Below, piece by piece: positions 25,041-33,536 of a stretch of 57,693 bases of DNA. A model generated the notes under the pieces. That model had not been told where the DNA came from, ran no database searches, and was given only the letters and a program-made list of their open reading frames with translations. Origin of the DNA: JBAVQS01 sp049694275 (GTDB lineage Bacteria; Chloroflexota; Anaerolineae; UBA4142; SHND01); assembly GCA_049694275.1 (NCBI GenBank), contig JBAVQS010000165.1, positions 1-57,693 on the forward strand, read 5' to 3'. The position numbers and the translations under genes were made by a program. The first letter of the stretch is position 1. Each line of letters starts with the position of its first letter.

Positions 25041-26402
25041 ATGAGCACGCGTGGGTCCCGGTCTGGCTGGTGGGAATGGTTCATCCGGACCCCCGTCTGG
25101 CCGGATATGGATAAAAGCCGAAAGGCTTTTCAGATTGATGTGATCTCGCTCGGTTTTGTCATTGGCAATATCTTGTATCTTGTCGTGACGGCGATTCAAA
25201 ACTCCGGGGTTGTGGCTGAGGCGTTTTGGCCGTCGGCTGCTGGTTTTTTTGGAATTGCCCTGGTCATTCGCTTGATCAATCATTCGGGGCGTGTACGCGC
25301 GGCCTCTCTGTTCATGCTCGCCATTTTCTGGATCATGTACAACGGCTCTTCGCTGATTACCGGCGGCATCTTTTCGGCCGATTATGCGGCGAATGTTTTG
25401 CTGGTGGTGGTCGCCGGTCTGCTGGTCAGTTTCCGCGGCGCCGTTTTGCTTGCGCTCGTCAGTCTGGGAATGGGCGTCTATATCGTTTATGCAAGCTCTC
25501 ATAATGCGCTATCACCGCGGCTGGCGACGGTGACAGTGGAATCCGCTCTGGCAACCTATTCTGTTTTCTTTTCGCTTGGCATTGCCACCCTTTATGTTGC
25601 CACACGTAATTTGCAAGCGGCGCTCGTCGATGCCCGGCAGAGCAATCGTGATCTGCAGGCCATTCGCATCTCACTGGAAGACCAGGTGACTGAGCGGACA
25701 CGCAGGGCCGAGGCGGCCCGCCAGGAAGCCGAAGTGTCGCGCCGAGAGGCCGAGGTTGCCCGCCAGCAAGCTGAAGCGGCGCGCGCCGCCGTGGAGGCGC
25801 AGGCGTGGCGGGCGTCGGGGCAGGTCCAGTTGGATGAAGTGCTGCGCGGCGAGCAATCGCCGCAGAGCCTCGCCGCGAACGCCCTGCGGGTGCTTTGCAC
25901 GTACCTGAATCTACCATCTGCGCTCCTGTATCTGGCGGACGGCGAAATGCTGCGCCGGGTGGGCGGGTATGCTATCGATGCCGAACCGCCGGACACATTT
26001 CAGTTGGGCGAAGGGCTGGTCGGGCAGGCTGCTCTGGACAAGCGCGCCATTCTCCTAGATCCGGTCCCCGCCAGCGTTCTTCGAATTCGTTCGGCCCTGG
26101 GCGAGAGTGCGCCCTCCCAGGTGCTTATCCAGCCGCTCTTGAATGGCGATGCGCTGGTAGGGGTGTTGGAACTGGCGACGCTTCAGCCGCTATCGGTGCA
26201 GGAGCGCCAATTCTTGCAGCAGGTGGAAGGGACGCTCGCGAGCGCCCTGTTGACTGCCCAGGCGCGCCAGCGCGTGAATGACTTGCTAATGCAAACGCAG
26301 CGACAGGCGGAAGAATTGCAAGCGCAGGAAGAGGAACTGCGCGCGATTAACGAAGAGCTGCAGGCGCAGGCCGAGAGCGTTCATGGGCAAATGCGAGCTT
26401 GA
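25041..26402 (+). CDS. Membrane GAF sensor lacking a kinase domain (copy 1)
   Basis: AAGGAGCGAAT precedes ATG 25041. The 453 residues give about six transmembrane helices (30-195), a Glu/Arg/Ala coiled coil (about 200-265), a GAF domain (about 270-415, with G-E-G-L-V-G-Q-A-A-L-D-K-R) and a second coiled coil ending in Q-A-E-S-V-H-G. The matching part of the 1170-residue hybrid kinase downstream continues into its kinase, but this gene stops. The downstream 73 nt contain no kinase remnant, so this looks natural rather than a frameshift. It probably forms mixed oligomers with the kinase through the coiled coils; that is inference. Confidence 0.85.
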   Translation: MSTRGSRSGWWEWFIRTPVWPDMDKSRKAFQIDVISLGFVIGNILYLVVTAIQNSGVVAEAFWPSAAGFFGIALVIRLINHSGRVRAASLFMLAIFWIMYNGSSLITGGIFSADYAANVLLVVVAGLLVSFRGAVLLALVSLGMGVYIVYASSHNALSPRLATVTVESALATYSVFFSLGIATLYVATRNLQAALVDARQSNRDLQAIRISLEDQVTERTRRAEAARQEAEVSRREAEVARQQAEAARAAVEAQAWRASGQVQLDEVLRGEQSPQSLAANALRVLCTYLNLPSALLYLADGEMLRRVGGYAIDAEPPDTFQLGEGLVGQAALDKRAILLDPVPASVLRIRSALGESAPSQVLIQPLLNGDALVGVLELATLQPLSVQERQFLQQVEGTLASALLTAQARQRVNDLLMQTQRQAEELQAQEEELRAINEELQAQAESVHGQMRA

Positions 26403-26460
26403 GGCGCGTTCGGGACATCTTTGGGCGCATCGTGATTGGCAACCATGATGAGAACGCGCC
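26403..26460. repeat. GGCGCGTTC...GAACGCGCC element, copy A
   Basis: Perfect 9-bp inverted ends, GGCGCGTTC (26403-26411) and GAACGCGCC (26452-26460), bound a 58-bp element. It starts at the base after the stop of sensor copy 1. Related sequence lies at 31283-31372, 32481-32530, 38721-38758 and 49009-49026. Confidence 0.65.
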
Positions 26461-26475
26461 GGATGTGAGGTCAAG

Positions 26476-27750
26476 ATGCAAACAGCGGATCCCAAATATA
26501 TAACCCGTGTCCTGTACATCATTCTGACTATTGCCGGGATGATCTCGGTAGGCCTGCTCGTCAATGGCCTGATTAGCCATGGCGTTTACTCGGCCAGCGC
26601 GGCGGCGATTGGCCTGGCGGTGGTGTTATTCTTGCTGGCGATGATCAGGCGCGGTCGCTTGAACTATCCTCGTGTGCTGTTGCCTCCGTTTGTTTTTATC
26701 CTGGCGACGGCTCTGGTGGTTTTCAACCTGGGCATCCGCGATGAGGCCATGCTTCTGTTTCCAGTCTGCATGGCCCTGAGTGGCCTGTTATTGGGCCGGC
26801 GTGCGATGCTCCTTGCTACCCTCCTGAGCTCCCTCGTTGTGCTGGGTAGTGCGTTTGCTGATATGAACGGTTGGCATCATTCAGTAACAAGCTCAACGGT
26901 AGATGTGTCCAGTACGCTATTCGTCCTCGGCTTTATGGTGCTTTTGGCTGCTCTGATTTTTGTGATTATCGACGGGTTAACCAACAGTCTCATGATGGCG
27001 CGAACAAATGGGAGGGAACTAGCCGAAAGCAATCGTGAACTTCAGGCTATTCGCGCATCGTTGGAAGAGCAGGTCGCCGAGCGCACCCGCCGGGCTGAGG
27101 CGGCGCGGGGCGAGGCCGAAGCGGCTCGTCGCGCCCTGGAAGTGCAAATGTGGCAGACAACCGGGCAGGTGCAATTGAGCGAGGCGCTGCGCGGCGAGCA
27201 GGATCTCCATACGTTGGCGGCGAACGCGCTGCACATGCTCTGCCCCTATTTGCAATTGCCTTCGGCGACCTTGTTCTTGCTTGATGGGGACGTACTGCGT
27301 AGGGTAGCCAGTTATGCAGGCGTCGAACAGGGTGCTGATTCCTTCAAGCTGGGCGAAGGGCTGGTCGGCCAGGCTGCTCTGGACAAGCGTCCCATCCTGT
27401 TGAGTCCGGTTCCAACGGGCGTTCTCCGAATTCGCTCGGCCCTGGGTGAGAGTGCGCCATGTCAGGTGCTCGTCCAGCCCATTTTGAACGGCGATGCGCC
27501 GGTGGGGGTATTGGAGGTGGCCGCCTTCCAACCGCTATCGGCGCAGGAGCGCCAGTTCTTGCAGCAGGTGGAAGGGACGCTCGCCAGCGCCCTGTTGACG
27601 GCCGCGGCGCGCCAGCGTGTGAACGAGCTGCTGGAACAGACGCAGCGGCAAACGCAAGAACTGCAAGCGCAGGAAGAGGAACTGCGCGCCATTAACGAAG
27701 AGCTGCATGCGCAGGCCGAAAGCCTGCACTTGTCCAGACCACTCGCTTGA
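26476..27750 (+). CDS. Membrane GAF sensor lacking a kinase domain (copy 2)
   Basis: The 424 residues repeat the plan of the preceding gene: about six hydrophobic helices (10-165), a coiled coil, a GAF domain (about 240-385) and a closing coiled coil. The GAF and coiled-coil parts are close to copy 1 in DNA and protein (shared G-E-G-L-V-G-Q-A-A-L-D-K-R and E-R-Q-F-L-Q-Q-V-E-G-T-L-A-S-A-L-L). The membrane parts are much more different. This pattern suggests tandem duplication with later divergence, or gene conversion limited to the 3' half. Ligand unknown. It ends 17 nt before the hybrid kinase start. Confidence 0.85.
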   Translation: MQTADPKYITRVLYIILTIAGMISVGLLVNGLISHGVYSASAAAIGLAVVLFLLAMIRRGRLNYPRVLLPPFVFILATALVVFNLGIRDEAMLLFPVCMALSGLLLGRRAMLLATLLSSLVVLGSAFADMNGWHHSVTSSTVDVSSTLFVLGFMVLLAALIFVIIDGLTNSLMMARTNGRELAESNRELQAIRASLEEQVAERTRRAEAARGEAEAARRALEVQMWQTTGQVQLSEALRGEQDLHTLAANALHMLCPYLQLPSATLFLLDGDVLRRVASYAGVEQGADSFKLGEGLVGQAALDKRPILLSPVPTGVLRIRSALGESAPCQVLVQPILNGDAPVGVLEVAAFQPLSAQERQFLQQVEGTLASALLTAAARQRVNELLEQTQRQTQELQAQEEELRAINEELHAQAESLHLSRPLA

Positions 27751-27767
27751 TTCCGAGGACAGGAAAT

Positions 27768-30700
27768 ATGAGCCGCATTGAGTCTGTGCGTCATCTGATC
27801 CGCCCACCGGTTTTTTCGGACGCCGCCGAAAAAACTGCCACTGCCGGGCTTTTGAACGGCGTGCTATGGGTTGCGCTGGTAGGATGGGTCCTCTTGCTCG
27901 GCGTCATGCCGTTCATGCCGGCGCCGCTCCTGGGCCTGTCCGTAATCGGCGTTGTCATGTTGTTGGATGTGGTTGCTCTGGTCATGTTGCGCCGGGGACA
28001 TGTGCAGCAGGTTGCGTTGGGGTTAGTGATTGCCCTGTGGCTCGTGGCGACCGGCTCGATTGTCGGTATGGGGACCATTCAGACGCCCGAGGTAGGCGCT
28101 TTTCTACTGATCCTGACTATAGCCGGTTTGTTGGTCGACTTGAAGACGGCCTGGGTCGTTGCAGGGTCGAGCGTGCTGGCCCTTGTCGGGGTATACCTGG
28201 GGGAGGGGAACGGCTGGCTTCACCCGTTCTTGCCGATGACTCCGGTGCTGAACGTGTCTCTGGCGATTGCCAACACAATCACGGCTGCGGGCTTTCTGGC
28301 GTTGGTGCGTTCACGGCTGGCGCAGGCGGTTGCGCGGGCGACACGGAACGCGCAAGAGGCGCAGGAAAATGCCCAGGCTCTGCAAAAGGTGATGCTCTCG
28401 CTCGAAGCGCAGGTCACCGAGCGTACCCGGACCGCCGAATTAGCCCGAGAGGAGGCTGAAAAGGCGCGGGGGGCCGTCGAGCAGCAAGCGTGGGAGGCTT
28501 CGGCGTTGTCACAGCTCAACCAGGTGATGAGCGGTGAGCAGGAGCTCCCGGCCCTGGCCGCGCAGGTCATACGCCAACTCTGTCGCGACCTGAATTGCCA
28601 GATGGGGGCTTTGTTCCTTCTGGATGAGGGGGTACTCCGCCTGGTCGGCGCGTATGCTTACCCCTATCGCAAGAACTTGTCCAACCAGTTTCGCCCGGGT
28701 GAGGGGCTGGTCGGGCAGGCCGCGCTGGAAAAGCAACTCATTGTCCTCAGGGATGTGCCACCCGACTATATTGCAATTCGTTCCGGCCTGATCCAGGCGT
28801 CACCCCGGCATGTTCTTGCTATCCCGTTTACATTTGATTCCCATGTCGTGGGCGTTGTCGAGCTGGCGACCCTGACCGAATTTACGCCCGCCCAATCCGC
28901 ATACCTGGATAAAGCGTTGCAGAGCGTTGCCGTCGGCTTTAATACCGCCCAGAGCCGCGCTCGGATTGACGCGCTGCTCTTGCAAACACAACAACAGGCG
29001 CGCGATTTGAAACGGCGCGAAGAAGAGCTGCGGGGCATGAATGCCGAGTTGGCGCAGCAAACGCAGGCGCTCACCGTTTCGCAACAACAGTTGCGGGCGC
29101 AGCAAAAGGCGCTTGAAACGACGAATGTGGACCTGGTGGAAAAGGCCGGTATCCTGCAAGAGCAGCGGGCGACGCTTGACCGGCAGAACCGGGATCTCGT
29201 GCTGGCCCAGCAAGCGCTTGAGCGCAAAGCGGAAGAGTTGGCGCTGGCCAGCAAATACAAATCGGAATTTCTGGCGAACATGTCGCACGAGCTGCGGACG
29301 CCGCTCAACAGCCTGCTCATTTTAGCCCAGATGTTGGCCGACAACGACGAAGGCAATCTATCCGTCGAGCAGATCGAGTCGGCGCGGATCATCTACAATT
29401 CGGGCAACGACCTGCTCGCGCTGATTAACGAGATTCTCGATCTCGCCAAGGTCGAGTCCGGCCGGATGCAGTTTCACTTCGAGCCGGTTCAAATTGCAAG
29501 CCTGGTCGAGGCGCTGCATGCGCAATTTGACCATGTCGCCGCCGAGCGCAGCCTGGCGTTCGAGGTTGCCGTCTCGGAAAACTTGCCCTCCGGATTCGTG
29601 ACCGACCAGCAGCGCCTCTTGCAGGTGCTCAAAAATCTACTGGCCAACTCGTTCAAGTTCACCCCGGCCGGGAGCGTGCGCGTGGTCGTGGAACGCCCGG
29701 CCGCGAACGCCGACCTGGGCCCGATTCGGGTTCCCCCGACGGAGGCCATCGCCCTTCGAGTCGTCGATACGGGCATTGGCATGACGCCCGAGCAACAAAA
29801 GATTGTCTTTGAAGCGTTTCAGCAAGCGGACGGCAGCACCAGCCGCAAATATGGCGGCACGGGCCTGGGGTTGACGATTTCGCGCGAGATGGTGGCGCGG
29901 CTGGGCGGCAAGATCGAACTGCAAAGCGAACATGGGCAGGGCTCGACCTTTACCCTTTACTTGCCCGAGCGCCAGCCTGCTGCCGGCGAGGCGGTTGCGC
30001 CGGCGGTTGAGCCTGCGCCATCGCTCGCCCCGGCGCCCGCGCCGGCCAGCGTTCCCGCTGCGACTCTGCAAGCCGCGGCGGATGATCGGGACAGCCTGAA
30101 ACCGGGGGATCGGGTTTTGCTCATCATCGAAGATGATCTGGCGTTTGCCCGAGCGATTTATGATTACGCACATAAAAAGGATTTTAAATGCATTATCGGC
30201 GGCGACGGTGAAACCGGTCTCGCCCTGGTGCAAGTCTATCGCCCTGACGCTGTTGTGCTGGACCTCCGGCTCCCTGGCATGAGCGGCTGGGAGGTGCTGG
30301 AACAGCTCAAGCACGACCCGGCGACCCGGCACATTCCGGTGCATATTCTCTCGGCGGAATCCGAAAATCTTGACGCCTACAAGATGGGTGCGGTCGGCTT
30401 TCTGACCAAGCCGGTGACCGCGCAGGACCTGGATGGGCTCTTTGGCAAAATCACGCACCTGGTTGCGCACGATATCAAGAACCTGCTCATCGTCGAGGAT
30501 GACGCCGGGTTGCGCCGCGGCATCCGCCAGTTGCTCGGCGGCTCGGATGTGCGCGTCACCGAAACCGATCTGGGCCAGACGGCGATCGATCTGTTGCGGG
30601 CGCGCGTATTTGATTGCATGATTCTTGACCTGCGGCTGCCGGATATGACCGGTATGGAATTGCTCAATCGGATCAACGGCGACCCGACCATCAATCGGTG

Positions 30701-31280
30701 CCCGATTATCGTCTATACCGGCCAGGAGCTGACCGAGGACCAGAATGCCGAGTTGGTCAAGTACGCGGACAGCGTCATTATCAAGGGGGCCAAATCACCC
30801 GAGCGGCTGCTGGACGAGACCGCGCTCTTTTTGCACCGGGTGGTGTCGGAGATGTCGCCCGAAAACCAGCAGGCCATCAAAGGCCTGTACGACCAGGACG
30901 CTGGCTTTGTCGGCAAGCATATTTTGGTGGTGGACGACGATATGCGGAATGCGTTCGCACTCTCGCGCCTGCTGGGCGCCAAGGGTTTCAAGGTGAGCCT
31001 GGCCCGCAGCGGGCAAAAGGGGATCGACCAACTGGATGCAACCTCGAAGATTGACCTGGTGCTGATGGACATTATGATGCCGGAAATGGACGGGTACGAG
31101 ACGATGCGGCGCATTCGTGCCCAGCCGCGCTTGCGCACATTGCCCATCCTGGCGATTACGGCCAAAGCCATGCCGGGCGACCGTGACAAGTGCATCGAGG
31201 CTGGCGCAAGCGATTATCTCGCCAAGCCGATTGATCCCGAGCGCCTGTTTTCCATGTTGCGCGTCTGGCTCTATCGTTAA
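27768..31280 (+). CDS. Membrane GAF hybrid histidine kinase with three receivers
   Basis: The start is ATG 27768 with AGGACAGGA upstream; a TTG 21 nt earlier overlaps the previous stop. The 1170 residues give about six membrane helices (30-195), coiled coil, GAF (about 255-400), a long coiled coil, then HisKA with His507 in N-M-S-H-E-L-R-T-P-L. The ATPase domain has D-T-G-I-G-M and G-T-G-L-G-L. Three receivers follow, with phosphoacceptors Asp832, Asp954 and Asp1101 (the last in V-L-M-D-I-M-M-P-E-M-D-G). There is no histidine phosphotransfer domain, so relay to the lone receiver or the HD-GYP receiver would need a separate one. It shares its front half with the two kinase-less sensors. Confidence 0.93.
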   Translation: MSRIESVRHLIRPPVFSDAAEKTATAGLLNGVLWVALVGWVLLLGVMPFMPAPLLGLSVIGVVMLLDVVALVMLRRGHVQQVALGLVIALWLVATGSIVGMGTIQTPEVGAFLLILTIAGLLVDLKTAWVVAGSSVLALVGVYLGEGNGWLHPFLPMTPVLNVSLAIANTITAAGFLALVRSRLAQAVARATRNAQEAQENAQALQKVMLSLEAQVTERTRTAELAREEAEKARGAVEQQAWEASALSQLNQVMSGEQELPALAAQVIRQLCRDLNCQMGALFLLDEGVLRLVGAYAYPYRKNLSNQFRPGEGLVGQAALEKQLIVLRDVPPDYIAIRSGLIQASPRHVLAIPFTFDSHVVGVVELATLTEFTPAQSAYLDKALQSVAVGFNTAQSRARIDALLLQTQQQARDLKRREEELRGMNAELAQQTQALTVSQQQLRAQQKALETTNVDLVEKAGILQEQRATLDRQNRDLVLAQQALERKAEELALASKYKSEFLANMSHELRTPLNSLLILAQMLADNDEGNLSVEQIESARIIYNSGNDLLALINEILDLAKVESGRMQFHFEPVQIASLVEALHAQFDHVAAERSLAFEVAVSENLPSGFVTDQQRLLQVLKNLLANSFKFTPAGSVRVVVERPAANADLGPIRVPPTEAIALRVVDTGIGMTPEQQKIVFEAFQQADGSTSRKYGGTGLGLTISREMVARLGGKIELQSEHGQGSTFTLYLPERQPAAGEAVAPAVEPAPSLAPAPAPASVPAATLQAAADDRDSLKPGDRVLLIIEDDLAFARAIYDYAHKKDFKCIIGGDGETGLALVQVYRPDAVVLDLRLPGMSGWEVLEQLKHDPATRHIPVHILSAESENLDAYKMGAVGFLTKPVTAQDLDGLFGKITHLVAHDIKNLLIVEDDAGLRRGIRQLLGGSDVRVTETDLGQTAIDLLRARVFDCMILDLRLPDMTGMELLNRINGDPTINRCPIIVYTGQELTEDQNAELVKYADSVIIKGAKSPERLLDETALFLHRVVSEMSPENQQAIKGLYDQDAGFVGKHILVVDDDMRNAFALSRLLGAKGFKVSLARSGQKGIDQLDATSKIDLVLMDIMMPEMDGYETMRRIRAQPRLRTLPILAITAKAMPGDRDKCIEAGASDYLAKPIDPERLFSMLRVWLYR

Positions 31281-31282
31281 CC

Positions 31283-31372
31283 GGCGCGTGAATAGTGTGT
31301 TCGGGACACCCTTGGGCGCATCGCCCGCCCTGGCGTTTCCGCTGTAATCGAGAATCATGATGAGAACGCGCC
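31283..31372. repeat. GGCGCGT...GAACGCGCC element, copy B
   Basis: Begins at 31283 right after the kinase stop and ends with GAACGCGCC (31364-31372). It shares GTTCGGGACA, CTTGGGCGCATCG and ATGATGAGAACGCGCCGGA with copy A, plus an inserted CCCGCCCTGGCGTTTCCG segment that it shares with copy C. Confidence 0.6.
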
Positions 31373-31388
31373 GGAATTGAAAAGTCTG

Positions 31389-32474
31389 ATGGCCCCTTTG
31401 CCCAAAATCCTGATCGTGGACGACCGTCCCGAAAATCTCTACACCCTCCAGCGTTTGTTACAAAAGTTGCCGGTACAAGTTTTTTCGGCTGCTTCGGGTA
31501 ACGAGGCGTTGGGGCTTGCCATCGAACACGATTTCTGCGTGGCCATCGTCGACGTGCAAATGCCAGAGATGGACGGCTATGAACTGGTCGAATTGCTGCG
31601 CGGTTTTGACAACACCGCGACGCTGCCGGTGATTTTTGTGTCGGCGGTCTATTCCGATGAATACCATCACCGCAAGGGCTACGAGTCGGGCGCGGTGGAT
31701 TTCATCAGCAAGCCGTTCGTTCCCGGAATCCTGTTGAGCAAAGTCCGCGTGTTCCTCGAGCTGTACAACCAGCGGCTCGTTTTGCAAGAAACGGTGCTGC
31801 GCCTTTCCGATTTGAACATGGAGGTGATGGATCTCAACTCTACCCTCGAGGACCGGGTCCGCGAGCGTACCCGCGAACTGGAGCTCACGCATCAGGAGGT
31901 CATCCGCCAGTTGGGGCGCGCCGCCGAAGTGCGTGATGAGGGGACCCATCGTCACGTCGAACGGGTCAGTCACTATGTCAAATTGCTGGCGCAGGCCGCC
32001 GGCGTCGAGAGCGAGCGCGCCGAACTCTATTTCACCATCGCGCCTCTGCACGACATTGGCAAGATTGGAATCCCCGATCATATTCTGCTCAAGCCCGGTC
32101 CGCTGACCCCGGAAGAGGTGCAGGTGATGCGTAAACATGCCGAGCTGGGCGCGCGGATTATTGGCGATTATCCGGCCGATCTGCTCCGTACGGCGAAAAT
32201 GGCCTGTCTGACCCATCATGAACGGTGGGATGGCAAGGGGTACCCGCGCGGTCTGGCCGGGGAGCAGATTCCACTGATTGGCCGCTTGGTGGCGCTGGCC
32301 GACGTGTTCGACGCTGTCACTTCCAACCGCCCTTACAAAAAGGCGTGGCCGTTGCCGCAGGCCCTGGACCTCGTACGCCAGGAGCTTGGTCATCACTTTG
32401 ATTCCACTCTGGGCAACTTGTTCCTCCAGCATGAGACGCAGGTCGTCGAGATTCATCGTACTTATGCAGATTGA
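31389..32474 (+). CDS. Receiver-HD-GYP response regulator
   Basis: The 361 residues (start at ATG 31389; a TTG 12 nt earlier is possible) comprise a receiver with Asp11-Asp12 and phosphoacceptor Asp55, a coiled-coil linker (about 125-165), and an HD-GYP domain. The HD-GYP motifs are H-D-I-G-K-I-G-I-P, H-H-E-R-W-D-G-K-G-Y-P-R-G-L and D-V-F-D-A-V-T-S-x-R-P-Y-K. These carry the metal ligands and the G-Y-P signature. Such domains hydrolyse cyclic di-GMP (sometimes cGAMP). It ends the signalling operon and is the most likely output of the hybrid kinase. Confidence 0.93.
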   Translation: MAPLPKILIVDDRPENLYTLQRLLQKLPVQVFSAASGNEALGLAIEHDFCVAIVDVQMPEMDGYELVELLRGFDNTATLPVIFVSAVYSDEYHHRKGYESGAVDFISKPFVPGILLSKVRVFLELYNQRLVLQETVLRLSDLNMEVMDLNSTLEDRVRERTRELELTHQEVIRQLGRAAEVRDEGTHRHVERVSHYVKLLAQAAGVESERAELYFTIAPLHDIGKIGIPDHILLKPGPLTPEEVQVMRKHAELGARIIGDYPADLLRTAKMACLTHHERWDGKGYPRGLAGEQIPLIGRLVALADVFDAVTSNRPYKKAWPLPQALDLVRQELGHHFDSTLGNLFLQHETQVVEIHRTYAD

Positions 32475-32480
32475 ACCCGG

Positions 32481-32530
32481 GTGTTCGGGAATCCTCTTGG
32501 ATGCATTGCCTGCCCTGGCGTTTCCGTCGC
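32481..32530. repeat. Dispersed element, copy C (partial)
   Basis: Shares GTGTTCGGGA, a CTTGG-GCAT core and TGCCCTGGCGTTTCCG with copy B but lacks the GAACGCGCC end. It runs into the terminator that follows. Confidence 0.5.
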
Positions 32531-32565
32531 CCGCGCGACGGGCCGGGGGAGGCGCCCTCTTTTTG
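32524..32565 (+). terminator. Probable intrinsic terminator of the signalling operon
   Basis: A 7-bp stem CCGTCGC/GCGACGG (32524-32530, 32535-32541) is followed by a short GAGG-CGC-CCTC hairpin and a run of five T (about 32560-32564). The second hairpin plus T-run is the likely stop signal. Confidence 0.5.
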
Positions 32566-32590
32566 TAAAGTGCGCCTCATCGAGTATACT
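32563..32590 (+). promoter_or_regulatory. Possible promoter for the fumarase genes
   Basis: TTGTAA (32563-32568), 16-nt spacer, TATACT (32585-32590). The -35 overlaps the T-run of the preceding terminator. The leader is about 42 nt and ends in TTGGAGG, 6 nt before ATG 32639. Confidence 0.45.
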
Positions 32591-32638
32591 GGGTGCCATA
32601 GCCATTCGCATGTCAGAAAACCGAATTGGAGGTTTCCG

Positions 32639-33511
32639 ATGCGTGATTTGACCCAAGCCTTTGTCGAATTGGTGCGGCGCACCTCTACCGATCTGCCGCC
32701 GGATGTCGAAAAGGCATTGACCGAGGCGCGTGTGCGCGAAGAGCCGGGGTCGGCGGCGCGCGGCGCGCTCGATACGATTCTCCAAAATGTCGCCCTCTCG
32801 CGACAGAACTCGACCCCCATCTGCCAGGATACCGGAACCCCGATCTTTTACGTCAAACATCCCGAAGGGTGGAGCACGCGCAAGCTCCGCGAGCAGATTC
32901 GCGCCGCCATCGTCGCGGCGACGGGCCAATCCTACCTGCGCCCGAACGCGGTGGACGCAATCAGCGACAAGAACAGTGGCAACAATCTCGGCGACGACGC
33001 TTTTCCGACCATTCACTTTGAAGAGGTCGAGGGCGATGAGCTGACCGTCGACCTCATTCTCAAGGGCGGCGGGTGCGAGAATGTCGGGGCGCAATATTCA
33101 CTGCCTAACAGCGCGCTGGGCGCAGGCCGCGACCTCGCGGGCGTGCGCAAGGTCGTGCTGGATGCGGTGCAAAAGGCGCAGGGGCAGGGGTGCGCGCCGG
33201 GGATTCTCGGCGTCGCCATCGGCGGCGATCGCGGCTCGTCGTATTACGCCTCCAAGGAGACGCTCTTTCGCAAGATGGACGAGCCGAATCCTGACGCGCA
33301 GTTGAACGAGCTGGAGCAGCGGCTGACGGACGAGGCGAACCAGCTTGGCATCGGGCCGATGGGTTTCGGGGGTAAAACGACGGTGCTCGGGACCAAGATG
33401 AAAGGGATGCACCGCTTGCCCGCCAGTTTTTACGTTTCAGTCTCGTACATGTGCTGGGCGCATCGCCGCCGCCGGATGATCGTGCGCGGCGAGCAGGTCA
33501 TTTACCAATAA
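32639..33511 (+). CDS. Class I fumarate hydratase, alpha subunit
   Basis: A GGAGG site just upstream fixes ATG 32639. The 290 residues match the alpha subunit of two-subunit, iron-sulfur class I fumarases and L-tartrate dehydratases. They contain P-I-C-Q-D-T-G-T-P, G-G-G-C-E-N-V-G-A and G-C-A-P-G-I-L-G-V-A-I-G-G-D-R; the three cysteines would hold the [4Fe-4S] cluster. The enzyme interconverts fumarate and malate. The beta subunit starts 25 nt downstream. Fumarase is more likely than tartrate dehydratase on general frequency; the sequence alone does not decide. Confidence 0.92.
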   Translation: MRDLTQAFVELVRRTSTDLPPDVEKALTEARVREEPGSAARGALDTILQNVALSRQNSTPICQDTGTPIFYVKHPEGWSTRKLREQIRAAIVAATGQSYLRPNAVDAISDKNSGNNLGDDAFPTIHFEEVEGDELTVDLILKGGGCENVGAQYSLPNSALGAGRDLAGVRKVVLDAVQKAQGQGCAPGILGVAIGGDRGSSYYASKETLFRKMDEPNPDAQLNELEQRLTDEANQLGIGPMGFGGKTTVLGTKMKGMHRLPASFYVSVSYMCWAHRRRRMIVRGEQVIYQ

Positions 33512-33536
33512 GGACTCTTGAAAGGCGGGGGCCAAA

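Noticed and set aside
26403..26475. Frameshift explanation for the missing kinase in the first GAF sensor
   Set aside because: The sequence after the stop is a palindromic element and a leader, with no kinase-like coding in any frame.
25041..32474. Type III or retron-like defence island hidden in the signalling block
   Set aside because: Every gene has clear two-component or chemotaxis motifs; no nuclease, reverse transcriptase or effector is present.
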